Part shown: positions 1 through 8,107 of the stretch, in pieces
How positions within the stretch are numbered: the stretch's first letter is position 1
Layout: the number at the start of each line of letters is the position of its first letter
Origin: a virus
Virus record (IMG/VR): IMGVR_UViG_3300042891_000351
Span: 1-30,234 of that record
DNA length: 30,234 nucleotides
Strand: one strand, 5' to 3'
The notes under the pieces: model-generated
The model's input: the letters and a program-made list of their open reading frames with translations, nothing else
Told to the model about the DNA's origin: nothing
Databases searched by the model: none
Made by a program: the position numbers and the translations under genes

Positions 1-2
1 AG

Positions 3-1556
3 ATGAAACAAATTAATTTAAGCAATCAACAAAATAGTGATTGGGCATTGTTCTTGCCCGCTGTTAGTTCATTCTTTATCAGTGGACTGGGCAAACAGCG
101 TGAGGGTGAAAATTACTTTCCTGCTGACCGTATCCCTGCAGGTTTCAACGGTGATGTTGAATGTCTAAACTTTCTGAATAGTCAGAAAGGTTTGTTCAAT
201 TACAAATGGGGCTTGTATAGTGCAGGTCACGCTAACCTTGATACTACTGTTGATGATCATGCCGAAAGTATTATTCGTAAGCGTGAACCGGGAACGTTCA
301 TGCTAGGCGATAGTGGTGGATTTCAGATTCTCAAGTGCCAATGGCCAGCAGACTGGAAGGATCCTAACTGCCCACGCGCACTAGAAAAGCGCAAGGCCGT
401 TTTGAAATGGATGGATACATACATGGACTATGGTATGTGTTTAGATATCCCATCACAAAGTTTGACCACGTATCATATCAAGGATAAGAAAACCGGCAAG
501 AGTGCGCATGGTATCAGCACGATTGAAGAAGCGATTGCAGCCACACATATCAACAACGAATACTTCATCAAGAACCGTGATGGTCGTTGTAAATTCTTGA
601 ACGTAATGCAGGGTCGTAATCACAAGCAAAGTGATGACTGGTATCAAGAAATGAAAAAGTATTGCGACTCAAATATCTACCCAGATAATCATTTCAATGG
701 CTGGGCGTTCGGTGGTCAAAACAAGATTGATATTCACTTGATGCTGAAGCGCCTCGTACATATTATCCATGATGGCCTTTTAATTCCTGGCAAACACGAT
801 TTGTTGCATTGTTTGGGTACAAGCATTATGGAGTATGCAGTATTGTTTACTGACATACAAAAGGCTATACGCAAATATCACAATCCAAACTTTATGATTA
901 CCTTTGACTGTGCAAGTCCTTTCTATGGTGCAGCGAAGGGTCTTGCTTATTTTAATACTAATATTGAACACAACAAGAAGTGGTCATACAGTATGGAAAA
1001 GACTGCTGAAAGTAAGAGTTACGCTAACGACAATCGCAAGTTTAGCGATGCTGTATTAGCAGAAGGTATACACGATGTGTTTACTGATAGTCCTGTAACT
1101 GATCGTATGATGTTGAAAGACCTTTGCTATCGCGGTGTAGGATTCATAAATAATCAAGGCAAGGAGACAAAGACAAGTTGGGATACCTTGAGTTACACTC
1201 TAATTCAAGCACATAATGTCTATCAGCATATAACGGCAGTTCAAGAGGCTAATCGTCAATATGAACAAGGCGTGATTCCAAAAATGATAATGAATGAGAC
1301 TTTTGGTATTTACTTTGGTAAGGTAGTTGATGAAGTGTTCAGCCAAAAGACTAGAGAAGATAGTCTAAACGTGATAGAATATTATAACAAGTTTTGGATG
1401 CAAATGCAGAGTGGTAGTCAGGGCATCAGCGGTAAACGCACTGTCAATGCTATGACGATGTTTGATGAATTGTTTAGTGTTGATAAAGTTGAAGAAGAGG
1501 TTGAAGAAACAATAGAAGATAGTGATGACGCTATCAATGAAGTTTTGGAGAACTAA
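3..1556 (+). CDS. dpdA: DpdA-like DNA 7-deazaguanine transglycosylase (Tgt superfamily)
   Basis: 517 aa. It should swap guanine in DNA for a 7-deazaguanine base, as phage DpdA proteins (relatives of tRNA-guanine transglycosylase) do. Tgt-type landmarks are visible: GDSGGFQ at residues 102-108 with Asp103 as the likely general acid/base, a glycine-rich GWAFGGQ at 233-239, HCLGTS at 269-274, and FDCASP at 301-306 with Asp302 as the likely nucleophile. The C terminus (about 490-517) is very acidic. It is longer than a bacterial tRNA Tgt (about 375 aa), and folE, queD and queE lie in the same window, which favours a DNA rather than a tRNA substrate; that choice is inference. The ATG at 3 is at the window edge, so its ribosome binding site is not visible. 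The next gene begins 2 bases after the stop. Confidence 0.85.
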   Translation: MKQINLSNQQNSDWALFLPAVSSFFISGLGKQREGENYFPADRIPAGFNGDVECLNFLNSQKGLFNYKWGLYSAGHANLDTTVDDHAESIIRKREPGTFMLGDSGGFQILKCQWPADWKDPNCPRALEKRKAVLKWMDTYMDYGMCLDIPSQSLTTYHIKDKKTGKSAHGISTIEEAIAATHINNEYFIKNRDGRCKFLNVMQGRNHKQSDDWYQEMKKYCDSNIYPDNHFNGWAFGGQNKIDIHLMLKRLVHIIHDGLLIPGKHDLLHCLGTSIMEYAVLFTDIQKAIRKYHNPNFMITFDCASPFYGAAKGLAYFNTNIEHNKKWSYSMEKTAESKSYANDNRKFSDAVLAEGIHDVFTDSPVTDRMMLKDLCYRGVGFINNQGKETKTSWDTLSYTLIQAHNVYQHITAVQEANRQYEQGVIPKMIMNETFGIYFGKVVDEVFSQKTREDSLNVIEYYNKFWMQMQSGSQGISGKRTVNAMTMFDELFSVDKVEEEVEETIEDSDDAINEVLEN

Positions 1557-1557
1557 A

Positions 1558-1734
1558 ATGGCTAATACACAACAGATTCGTATACTAGAACAAAAGTTGC
1601 AACAACTGAGCAAGGGTCCTTTCAACACTGATAATATTCAAAAGACCTTAGAAATTCAATCAGCAATCAAACGGTTAAGGCGTCTTGAATGGGAAGAAAA
1701 TTATGAACGTATCAAAATGGAAGAAGAACGATGA
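1558..1734 (+). CDS. small charged coiled-coil protein, unknown
   Basis: 58 aa, starting MANTQQIRILEQKL. An upstream in-frame ATG at 1522 lies inside dpdA and is less likely; the ATG at 1558 sits directly after the dpdA stop. The protein is rich in Glu, Gln, Leu and Arg with leucine or isoleucine spacing that suggests one or two amphipathic helices. The stop overlaps the start of the next gene (ATGA at 1731-1734), so the pair is translationally coupled. No family is recognised. It could be a small accessory of DpdA or of the following T-fold protein, by position only. Confidence 0.7.
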   Translation: MANTQQIRILEQKLQQLSKGPFNTDNIQKTLEIQSAIKRLRRLEWEENYERIKMEEER

Positions 1735-2183
1735 GTGAAGATCCAGTAATTTATCAAACAGAACAGGCTATGGCTGATAAACGTGTTCGCATTAGCAACG
1801 CAGCCAAACGATTTATTTGGGTTACCTTTCAACGTGAGGGTATTCATAAATTTCCTGCTGCTGCTACAGATCCTAAACTTGCAGATGTTGCGTTTCTCGC
1901 AAACGAACACAGACACATTTTTCATTTTAATGTAGCAATTGAAGTATTTCACAACGATAGGGATATTGAGTTTATCCAGTTCAAGCGTTGGTTAGAAAGT
2001 CTCTACCAAGGCACACTGGAACTAAACTTCAAGAGTTGTGAGATGATTAGCGATGACCTCTATGAAGTTATTGCTAGTCGTTACCCAGGCCGTGACATTG
2101 AAATCACTGTCAGTGAAGATGGTGAGAACGGTGCCACGATTCGTTATAACACTACAAAACCAAATCTAAATGTAGTAATTTGA
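1731..2183 (+). CDS. T-fold protein resembling QueD/QueF, function unknown
   Basis: 150 aa. Residues 30-139 follow the order of elements in the T-fold enzymes of pterin and 7-deazaguanine synthesis. His39 and the HRH at 60-62 sit where QueD has its first zinc histidine and its HGH motif. IEFIQFKRWLESLY (79-92) resembles the strand-helix step (QueD DFxxLK, QueF ESxSLKxYL). KSCEMISDDL (101-110) resembles the TSE helix, and VSEDGENGA (127-135) resembles the C-terminal strand with its conserved Glu. The catalytic Cys before HGH and the Asp-His dyad of QueD are not apparent, so it is not a standard QueD; a genuine queD lies at 10141. Location next to dpdA suggests a role in making or loading the base. 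The family assignment is by eye and uncertain. Confidence 0.5.
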   Translation: MSEDPVIYQTEQAMADKRVRISNAAKRFIWVTFQREGIHKFPAAATDPKLADVAFLANEHRHIFHFNVAIEVFHNDRDIEFIQFKRWLESLYQGTLELNFKSCEMISDDLYEVIASRYPGRDIEITVSEDGENGATIRYNTTKPNLNVVI

Positions 2184-2194
2184 GGAGATGAAAA

Positions 2195-2404
2195 ATGTCA
2201 AAGGGTGTTAATAAGTCAAATGCTGTAGTCAATCAAATTTTTGATGACCTAGAAAGTTATCGTAATTTCTGTAGGCTATATGGTTATAAGTTTGACGAAT
2301 CTGATCTATACAGCAATCGTAGTTTTGCTTACAGGCAGTACACCAAATTCTTGCAAGGAAAGTCCTTCAAGGATATGTGGGAAATTGATGCAAAATCTGC
2401 CTGA
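2195..2404 (+). CDS. small hypothetical phage protein
   Basis: 69 aa. It has a clear GAGGAG ribosome binding site (2183-2188) spaced well before the ATG at 2195. The protein is rich in Tyr, Phe and charged residues and looks helical and soluble, with no signal peptide or membrane segment. The sequence ends KSFKDMWEIDAKSA. The last 17 bases overlap the start of the downstream cupin gene. No family is recognised. Confidence 0.7.
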   Translation: MSKGVNKSNAVVNQIFDDLESYRNFCRLYGYKFDESDLYSNRSFAYRQYTKFLQGKSFKDMWEIDAKSA

Positions 2405-2744
2405 TACAACTATCAGGCCCTGGGGCTATTACCGGGTTCTACATACAGTAGGTTCTAACGTCAAACTTAAAGAACTTACTGTTGAACCCGGTAAAAACCT
2501 GTCTATGCAAAAACATGACCATAGAAGCGAATTATGGTTTGTCGCTGAAGGAATAGCGACCCTAAATACTTTTAAAAATGATTCCATAGAACATGTATGC
2601 GACTATGGTTTATATCAATATGTTATTATAGATAGCGAAGATTGGCATCAATTACAGAACAATCAAGATTTTCCTCTAAAAATAATTGAGATTCAGTACG
2701 GCGATAAATGTATTGAGGAAGATATTACAAGGATAAATGTATGA
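2388..2744 (+). CDS. stand-alone cupin, ManC C-terminal (mannose-6-phosphate isomerase type II) family
   Basis: 118 aa from the ATG at 2388; a longer frame opens at 2280 but overlaps the preceding gene and adds no family-like sequence. Almost the whole protein matches the cupin half of bifunctional ManC: RPWGYY at 10-15, PGKNLSMQKHDHRSELW at 34-50 with metal-binding candidates His43, His45 and Glu48, a later His in EDWHQL, and the ending IEIQYGDKCIEEDITR. In ManC this domain interconverts fructose-6-P and mannose-6-P; the GDP-mannose pyrophosphorylase half is missing here. It may act as a sugar-phosphate isomerase feeding the glycosyltransferase gene that follows with an ATGA overlap at 2741. 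Substrate is inference. Confidence 0.8.
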   Translation: MQNLPDTTIRPWGYYRVLHTVGSNVKLKELTVEPGKNLSMQKHDHRSELWFVAEGIATLNTFKNDSIEHVCDYGLYQYVIIDSEDWHQLQNNQDFPLKIIEIQYGDKCIEEDITRINV

Positions 2745-3910
2745 GAAAATTATTTTACATGGGACTTGAGCCATACAAGGCTCGCTATACATTACAACTA
2801 ACTGACTGGAACGAACGTGTATTCAGAAAGCGTGGGATACATTACGTAATTGTTCCGGGCGATACATTATCTAGTGATCAAAATATCGTAGTTGGTCAAG
2901 TCCTTGACGCGCATGGTCGCACACACTATAGCCTCACACAGATGGCTAATCTCATCAAGTTGATGAAGAGTGGCGAAGTCACAAGTGAAGATGTGATTTA
3001 CTTTGAAGATATGTACACTTCAGGTCTTGAGAGTTTAGCATATATCATCAAGCAAGTTCCAGAACAATATCGTCCAAAGATTTTTGTTCGCTGTTTGGCA
3101 CAAACTATTGATCCAGATGATTTCTTACATGTATGGGGCATGGATGGCTTCATGCGCAAGTATGAAGAAATGATCAATGAATTCTGTATTATTCTTGCTA
3201 GCAATGAAGAGATGGTCATGCATATGAAGGTTGCAGGCTGGAAGGCTCCTATCTACAATATCAGTGGTCTAGCATTTGGTAAAGATGAAGTGCGTAGTCG
3301 TGTGAAATCTATCAAGCCATTTGAATTGAAGAAGCGTAGAGTTGTTTTTGCTGCACGTTGGGATCAAGAAAAACAGCCAGACTTTTACATGGACATTATT
3401 GAAAAGTATACCAAGGCACACAACGGTGACGTTGAATTCGCATTATTGAGTGGTGCAAAACTACGTAGCAATAATAGTTCATATATGGAACGCACATACA
3501 GATTAGAACGTGAAGGCAAACTAAACATCTATAGCGACCTCAGTAAAGACGAATATTATGGGATATTGAACGACAGCCGTGTATTATTCAACTGTGCTTT
3601 GCAAGACTGGGTTAGCAATACTGTCAGCGAAGCGGATGCATTAGGATGTAATGTTGTATATCCAGCATATCGCAGTTTCCCAGAAACGTTCGCTAATGAT
3701 CATACACGATTGTATGTACCTTGGTCACAGGATGACGCATTGAATAAACTCAATCATTGGGTATTCAATGAACATCCACGAATCGGACAAATTAGCGACT
3801 GGACTGATAAAACGATAGATAGAATATGCGATATCCTTGAAGGCAAGGGTGAAGAATGGTTGCGTATGAGTACTGATTATCGTAAGCATACAAGAGAAAG
3901 CAAATACTAA
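2741..3910 (+). CDS. glycosyltransferase, GT-B fold, family 1/4-like
   Basis: 389 aa. The C-terminal half has the nucleotide-sugar binding layout of GT-B enzymes: a strand-start RVVFAARWDQEKQPDFY (about 204-220), then a variable stretch, then VSNTVSEADALGCNVVYPAYRSFPETF, the acidic loop and glycine turn that contact the donor. The N-terminal half is less conserved, as expected for the acceptor domain. There is no signal peptide or membrane helix, so it should act in the cytoplasm. It is coupled by ATGA to the ManC-type cupin, so a mannose-derived donor is possible. The acceptor could be a phage virion protein, modified DNA or host surface glycan; nothing in the sequence decides this. Confidence 0.7.
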   Translation: MRKLFYMGLEPYKARYTLQLTDWNERVFRKRGIHYVIVPGDTLSSDQNIVVGQVLDAHGRTHYSLTQMANLIKLMKSGEVTSEDVIYFEDMYTSGLESLAYIIKQVPEQYRPKIFVRCLAQTIDPDDFLHVWGMDGFMRKYEEMINEFCIILASNEEMVMHMKVAGWKAPIYNISGLAFGKDEVRSRVKSIKPFELKKRRVVFAARWDQEKQPDFYMDIIEKYTKAHNGDVEFALLSGAKLRSNNSSYMERTYRLEREGKLNIYSDLSKDEYYGILNDSRVLFNCALQDWVSNTVSEADALGCNVVYPAYRSFPETFANDHTRLYVPWSQDDALNKLNHWVFNEHPRIGQISDWTDKTIDRICDILEGKGEEWLRMSTDYRKHTRESKY

Positions 3911-3920
3911 GAGGTAATAT

Positions 3921-4310
3921 ATGAGTTGGCAAGCAACATTGACGATTAACAATAATACTAACTACAACATCACGGTGACACATAATACAGTAGGGGATAT
4001 TGGTAATATAAAGCCGGGTACTAGTTGGACAAATACAACTAGTGATGTAAACAACACTAACGCATTGAAGTTCTGGCAACAGCCAAACATATGGTTCATG
4101 CAAGGTAGTGCTAGTTTTGGTCCTACTGCTGGTGTATGGGTAGATCGTGGTTGGATGGATCCGAATGGTCAAACAATTACTATGACTGCTAATGCGAACG
4201 GTACTGTGTTCGTACAAAGCAGCAATGGTGGTAAAGAAATTCTTGCTTGGAATCAGTTTGAGCAAGGTGGTACGATTGAATTAACTTTTAACAATGTAGG
4301 AGAAAAGTAA
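3921..4310 (+). CDS. beta-rich hypothetical protein
   Basis: 129 aa, with a GAGGTAA ribosome binding site just upstream. The sequence alternates Thr/Asn/Val strands and glycine turns (TLTINNNTNYNITVTH near the start, GGTIELTFNN at the end) and contains several Trp residues in the middle (FWQQPNIWFMQG). This pattern suggests a small beta-sandwich, reminiscent of aegerolysin-like or lectin-like folds, but I cannot assign a family. No signal peptide or membrane helix is seen. It shares a one-base stop/start overlap with the histone-like gene downstream. Confidence 0.65.
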   Translation: MSWQATLTINNNTNYNITVTHNTVGDIGNIKPGTSWTNTTSDVNNTNALKFWQQPNIWFMQGSASFGPTAGVWVDRGWMDPNGQTITMTANANGTVFVQSSNGGKEILAWNQFEQGGTIELTFNNVGEK

Positions 4311-4498
4311 TGAGCGCACATGATGACATTTTGGCTAGATTAGCCGACTATCAGGTTGAACATGAGAAGTTTGAGAAGGGCAATAACGCTGCCGGTACAC
4401 GCGCACGTAAGGCTCTAGGTGAACTCGCTAAGGCTGTCAAGGCACGCCGTAACGAAATCACTGCTACTAAGAACGAACGCAAGGCTGCTAAGGGCTAA
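4310..4498 (+). CDS. histone H1-like protein, Hc1 family
   Basis: 62 aa, basic. The segment KFEKGNNAAGTRARKAL (residues about 20-36) followed by ELAKAVKARRNEI is the signature of the Hc1/histone H1-like family of bacteria (pattern F-x-KGN-x-AGTRARK-x-x-x-EL). Hc1 proteins bind DNA without sequence specificity and compact it. The length equals the core domain; the long Lys/Ala tail of chlamydial Hc1 is reduced to KAAKG. In a phage it may condense replicated or packaged DNA or alter host nucleoid structure. The gene overlaps its upstream neighbour by one base and the next small gene by one base. Confidence 0.75.
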   Translation: MSAHDDILARLADYQVEHEKFEKGNNAAGTRARKALGELAKAVKARRNEITATKNERKAAKG

Positions 4499-4665
4499 TG
4501 GACATTCAACCTAAAGATACTAGCCGTGGGCACTTTTATGCTAGTATAGCAAAGAGTGTTGTTCGTATAGGTGCAGGAGCATTATTGATCGCAGGTAATA
4601 TCGTGCTTGCAGGTGTGTTCCTGATACTAGCAGAAACACTAGGGGTCGTAGAAGAGGTTGTATAA
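4498..4665 (+). CDS. small single-helix membrane protein
   Basis: 55 aa, beginning [16 protein letters not shown]. One strongly hydrophobic segment runs from about residue 20 to 46 (rich in Val, Ile, Leu, Ala, Gly), followed by an acidic tail [10 protein letters not shown]. The ATG at 4498 overlaps the stop of the histone-like gene by one base and its own TAA overlaps the guaC start by one base (TAATG), so it is embedded in the operon. Its function is unknown; a holin or antiholin role cannot be excluded but nothing specific supports it. Confidence 0.7.
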   Translation: MDIQPKDTSRGHFYASIAKSVVRIGAGALLIAGNIVLAGVFLILAETLGVVEEVV

Positions 4666-5693
4666 TGCGTATTGAAGAGGATATCAAATTAGATTTCAAA
4701 GATGTACTATTCCGTCCCAAGCGTAGTACATTAAGTAGCCGCAAAGAAGTAGAACTTGAACGCAAGTTTACTTTTAAACATAGCGGCAAGGTCTATAACG
4801 GTATCCCCATCATGGCTGCTAACATGGACGGTGTTGGCACACTTAAGATGGCTGAGGAAATCAGCCGTCATAAACTTTTCACTTGTTTGACAAAGAGTCA
4901 TACATTTGATATGTTGGCTGATAATATTTTTAGTATAGGTACTGATTACTTTGCTGTTAGTACTGGTACTAATGATAAAGATTTAGAAAGACTACAACAG
5001 ATTTTCAATGTCTATCCTGAAATAGAATATATCTGTATTGACGTTGCTAATGGATACAGCGAACATTTTGGTATATTCGTCAGCAAGATTCGTGAAAAGT
5101 ATCCAAAGAAAACTATTATTGCTGGTAACGTTGTTACCGCAGATATGACACAGGAGTTGATATTACGTGGAGCAGACATCATCAAAGTTGGAATCGGACC
5201 GGGTAGCGTTTGCACTACTCGCATTCAGACTGGCGTTGGGTATCCCCAGCTTAGTGCTATTATGGAATGTGCTGACGCCGCTCATGGTCTTGGTGGCCAT
5301 ATCATTGCTGACGGTGGATGCACTTGTCCTGGTGACATCGCTAAAGCCTTTGGGGCTGGTGCAGACTTTGTGATGTTGGGCGGCATGCTTGCCGGACATG
5401 ACGAAGGTGGCGGACATATTGAAGATGGACATGTAACCTTCTATGGCATGAGTAGTGATACTGCCATGAATAAACATAATGGTGGTGTTGCTGAATATCG
5501 TAGTAGCGAAGGTCGCACAGTACGTGTTCCATATCGCGGCGCTGTAAGCCATACAGTACTTGATATATTGGGCGGTATACGCAGCACTTGTACATATGTT
5601 GGCGCAGATAGCCTAAAGAACTTGAGTAAATGCACAACTTTTGTAAGAGTAACACAGCAATACAACGGTGTATTCGCAAATGGCAAATCCTAA
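4665..5693 (+). CDS. guaC: GMP reductase
   Basis: 342 aa, about the length of E. coli GuaC and very similar along its whole length: the start [20 protein letters not shown], the substrate loop GPGSVCTT at 178-185 with catalytic Cys183, [41 protein letters not shown] and GGMLAGHDE. It lacks the CBS insert of IMP dehydrogenase. GuaC reduces GMP to IMP with NADPH and releases ammonia, in the cytoplasm. One residue noted is AANMDGVGT where cellular enzymes usually have MDTVGT. In a phage with FolE, QueD, QueE and DpdA it could rebalance purines or recycle guanine. The 3' end overlaps the next gene by 14 bases. Confidence 0.92.
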   Translation: MRIEEDIKLDFKDVLFRPKRSTLSSRKEVELERKFTFKHSGKVYNGIPIMAANMDGVGTLKMAEEISRHKLFTCLTKSHTFDMLADNIFSIGTDYFAVSTGTNDKDLERLQQIFNVYPEIEYICIDVANGYSEHFGIFVSKIREKYPKKTIIAGNVVTADMTQELILRGADIIKVGIGPGSVCTTRIQTGVGYPQLSAIMECADAAHGLGGHIIADGGCTCPGDIAKAFGAGADFVMLGGMLAGHDEGGGHIEDGHVTFYGMSSDTAMNKHNGGVAEYRSSEGRTVRVPYRGAVSHTVLDILGGIRSTCTYVGADSLKNLSKCTTFVRVTQQYNGVFANGKS

Positions 5694-6423
5694 TATATTA
5701 ATTACTGCAGGCTGTAGTTTTTCAACAAGTGACGGCGAAAGTATCACTTGGCCTATCCATCTTGAAAAGATGTTGAAGCCTAAAATTAAACTACATTTAG
5801 GTCAAGGTGCTTTAGGAAATGGAATGATTAGCCGTAGAGTTATACACGCTGTGACTGAGCAATTAAAAACTCACGATTCAAAAGAGTTACTCGTAGGCAT
5901 TATGTGGAGTAGTTTTAATAGATTAGAATTATACAATAAAAATACAATTCCACACCATAGTGTAAACCATGGACCTACTCATCATAATCCATTAAAAGTT
6001 GCAGGTAAGAAAAATTTTTATCTAATTAATTGTCATTATGAAGATGATACTTCTTCATTATATTACAAAAATTTTTATAATGAAACCTATGCTACAATTC
6101 TGACACTAGAGCATATTTTACGTGTGCAATGGTTTTTAAAATCTCATAATATAAAATATTTTATGACTCTTTACATGCAAAGTGCTTTGCCAATAGGACT
6201 TAATAAATATGAATCCGGGATCTTAAATGATCCTGATGTAAGATATCTTTATGATTTGATTGATAAAAGTAACTGGTTATCTATTGAAGGCATGATAGAA
6301 TATGTGGAAACCAAAAAATTTACCGACATTAGATATGCCAATCATCCAAGTACAGAGGAACACCGTTATTTTACAGAAAGTATGATTATACCCCATTTAA
6401 AAAGTGTGGGTTATATTGAATAG
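5680..6423 (+). CDS. SGNH/GDSL-like phage protein
   Basis: 247 aa from the ATG at 5680 (a GTG at 5668 is a possible earlier start). It begins [21 protein letters not shown], the block-I-like strand plus GCSFS nucleophile turn seen in a group of phage SGNH-like proteins, followed by WPIHLEKML. Near the C terminus [11 protein letters not shown] resembles the Asp/Asn-x-x-His block V. Blocks II and III are not obvious. Possible role: ester hydrolysis or acyl transfer on glycans. The gene is visibly more A+T-rich than guaC, which it overlaps by 14 bases, and may be a later acquisition. Relatives are at 18512 and 20116 (reverse). Confidence 0.55.
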   Translation: MANPNILITAGCSFSTSDGESITWPIHLEKMLKPKIKLHLGQGALGNGMISRRVIHAVTEQLKTHDSKELLVGIMWSSFNRLELYNKNTIPHHSVNHGPTHHNPLKVAGKKNFYLINCHYEDDTSSLYYKNFYNETYATILTLEHILRVQWFLKSHNIKYFMTLYMQSALPIGLNKYESGILNDPDVRYLYDLIDKSNWLSIEGMIEYVETKKFTDIRYANHPSTEEHRYFTESMIIPHLKSVGYIE

Positions 6424-6433
6424 TACTAAATAC

Positions 6434-6475
6434 ATATGCTACACAACGGTAGCATGTTTATACAATTTTTATCCG
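6434..6475 (+). terminator. hairpin followed by T-rich stretch, possible terminator
   Basis: ATGCTAC (6436-6442) and GTAGCAT (6449-6455) form a perfect 7-bp inverted repeat with a 6-base loop ACAACG; the stem can extend by a T-G and an A-T pair. A run of five T lies about 10 bases further on. It occupies the 72-base gap between the SGNH-like gene and folE, and could end the upstream transcript or shape the folE leader. The U-tract is not adjacent to the stem, so strength is doubtful. Confidence 0.4.
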
Positions 6476-6495
6476 TGTAAGGAAGGAGAAGTAAG

Positions 6496-7176
6496 ATGAG
6501 TTATAACAAAACAAAGACCGATCCTGAGTTGGGCAAGCGTGTTCACGAATATCTAGTTAGTGTCGGCGTAGAAACGCCCACAAAAGAAAATACACTAGAC
6601 CGTAAAGAAAAGATTGACATCATTGAAGGCCATTTCGCAGCAATCATGCGAACATTGGGTCTTGACCTTAGTGATGATAGCCTAGCAGAAACACCTAAGC
6701 GTGTTGCTAAAATGTATACAAACGAAATCTTTTGGGGTCTTGACTATGAAGCGTTCCCTAAATGTACAACTGTTGACAACAAGATGCACTACAATGAGAT
6801 GGTTGTAGAGCGTAACGTCAATGTACAAAGCAATTGTGAACATCACTTTGTTGTCATTGATGGTCTTGCTACAGTGGCATATGTACCCAAAAGGAAAGTG
6901 CTTGGTCTAAGCAAGATCAATCGCATAGTTGAATACTTCAGCAAGCGTCCACAGATTCAAGAACGATTGACTGAACAGATTTTCCACACACTCTGTTTCA
7001 TCCTTGAGACAGATGATGTTGCCGTCATGATCGATGCACAACATTATTGCGTAAAGAGCCGCGGTGTTGAAGATACTGGTAGTAGTACAGTCACTAGTCG
7101 TCTTGGTGGTGGTTTCAAGACTGATCCAGCAGCAAGACAAGAATTTTACAATATCGCAAGAGCAGGCTGTAAGTGA
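6496..7176 (+). CDS. folE: GTP cyclohydrolase I
   Basis: 226 aa, the usual length for FolE. Zinc ligands are in place: Cys114 and His117 in NCEHHF and Cys185 in HYCVKSRG, with the same 71-residue spacing as in E. coli FolE. The motifs ETPKRVAKMY (65-74), YVPKRKVLGLSKINRIVEYFSKRPQIQERL (from 129) and SSTVTSRLGG are also typical. It converts GTP to 7,8-dihydroneopterin triphosphate, the first step of both folate and 7-deazaguanine synthesis. A strong AAGGAAGGAG ribosome binding site precedes the ATG after a 72-base gap, so it may begin its own transcription unit. The presence of queD and queE argues for the 7-deazaguanine route. Confidence 0.93.
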   Translation: MSYNKTKTDPELGKRVHEYLVSVGVETPTKENTLDRKEKIDIIEGHFAAIMRTLGLDLSDDSLAETPKRVAKMYTNEIFWGLDYEAFPKCTTVDNKMHYNEMVVERNVNVQSNCEHHFVVIDGLATVAYVPKRKVLGLSKINRIVEYFSKRPQIQERLTEQIFHTLCFILETDDVAVMIDAQHYCVKSRGVEDTGSSTVTSRLGGGFKTDPAARQEFYNIARAGCK

Positions 7177-7736
7177 CATTTTTAGTAGACACGCCATATA
7201 CAGCCTGTTACGTCAGAAATGAATTCTTTTTTGACGAAACATCTGGTCATGGTGAGTTTACTGAAGGTTATGTATTTGGTTTCAGGGCTGAACCAGGTTG
7301 TGTACCTTTATTTCAAGTGATGTTAGAAAATGGTGCACAATGGGCAAGAGTGCCGGTACATATGATTTGTAGCAAACCATGTGATATATTGCCGCTAGAG
7401 CTAAGTGTATGGTGGGATAGTTATAGCAGAAATTGTACTGTGCATGAATTTGAATTTTTACGGGGTCATACAGTTAAGTGTTATGGACGAGATAAAATAA
7501 TACGAAATGGAAATTATCTCTTTACTATTGACTGGGCTGAAGGTGGTTGGTCAGAAATTCCTGATCAACACAAAAATCATCATGTCATAGCCTTAGAAAC
7601 AGGACAATGGATAGCATATCCTAACAATAGATTAGTATGGACTGATCCAAGTTGGATAAAGCCTAATCCTAACCTTAGTTGGAAATCACCCAGTAAAAAT
7701 TACAGCGTAGAAAAATTAGGATACAAATATGAGTGA
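7173..7736 (+). CDS. hypothetical protein
   Basis: 187 aa, GTG start at 7173 overlapping the folE stop (GTGA). It is rich in aromatic residues, with several Trp, Cys and His (for example WWDSYSRNC, TIDWAEGGWSEIPDQ, HKNHHV), suggesting a compact soluble alpha/beta or beta fold. No signal peptide, membrane segment or known motif was found. Position directly behind folE with coupled translation suggests coexpression with the 7-deazaguanine pathway, but no function can be given. Confidence 0.65.
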   Translation: MTFLVDTPYTACYVRNEFFFDETSGHGEFTEGYVFGFRAEPGCVPLFQVMLENGAQWARVPVHMICSKPCDILPLELSVWWDSYSRNCTVHEFEFLRGHTVKCYGRDKIIRNGNYLFTIDWAEGGWSEIPDQHKNHHVIALETGQWIAYPNNRLVWTDPSWIKPNPNLSWKSPSKNYSVEKLGYKYE

Positions 7737-7902
7737 ATTTAATGAAGAGTTGTTTACAAAAGTTTGCACGTTGGAAGCAAAACTTGAACTAAACGAAAAG
7801 AAACTTTGGGAACTTGAAAAGTTACTTAAGCAAGCATTAGAAATTATTATTGATACCAACAAGGTGGCAAATGGGATTCACGAAACCGCTAGAAGTAAAT
7901 GA
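7729..7902 (+). CDS. small coiled-coil protein
   Basis: 57 aa, from the ATG at 7729 that overlaps the end of the previous gene by 8 bases. The middle part (about 12-42) has a heptad-like pattern of Leu and Ile with Glu and Lys (LEAKLELNEKKLWELEKLL), predicting a coiled coil. Its 3' end overlaps the following gene by 32 bases. Function unknown; perhaps an oligomeric adaptor. Confidence 0.6.
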   Translation: MSEFNEELFTKVCTLEAKLELNEKKLWELEKLLKQALEIIIDTNKVANGIHETARSK

Positions 7903-8107
7903 TGTAAAGATGCAACTAATGAAGGCTCACGGAGAAATCTGTAGTACTTACAATGATGGTTGGACATCTTGGGAACTGAAAAAAGAATTGTATGAAATCA
8001 AATGGTTGCTTGATGAATGTATAAAACGTCAGCCAACATTTAGTGATGAAGAAGAATGGTTAGACGCACAACATAAAAAACAAATGTGGAGTGAGTTGAA
8101 AAGATGA
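7871..8107 (+). CDS. small hypothetical protein
   Basis: 78 aa from the ATG at 7871, which has AAGGTGG just upstream; a TTG at 7850 would add seven residues. The protein is acidic and rich in Trp, Lys and Glu (WTSWELKKELYEIKWLLDE), probably helical. It overlaps the small coiled-coil gene before it by 32 bases and the cytidylyltransferase after it by 4 bases (ATGA). No family recognised. Confidence 0.6.
   Translation: MGFTKPLEVNDVKMQLMKAHGEICSTYNDGWTSWELKKELYEIKWLLDECIKRQPTFSDEEEWLDAQHKKQMWSELKR

Noticed and set aside
453-971. Reverse-strand ORFs of about 60 aa inside dpdA
   Set aside because: They lie wholly within a strongly supported gene, lack ribosome binding sites and have no recognisable features.
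2280-2387. Longer start for the cupin gene at 2280
   Set aside because: The added residues overlap the preceding gene and are unlike the family; the ATG at 2388 gives the normal domain start.
4498-4665. Holin
   Set aside because: Having one membrane helix is not enough; no endolysin or lysis cassette is nearby.
5012-5686. Several ORFs on both strands within guaC
   Set aside because: All are shadows of the guaC reading frame, which matches the enzyme end to end.
6424-6433. TACTAAATAC shared with 26130-26139, considered as a late-promoter element
   Set aside because: Only partly like TATAAATA, two intergenic or gene-end copies, and CTAAATA also occurs inside genes, so chance is likely.
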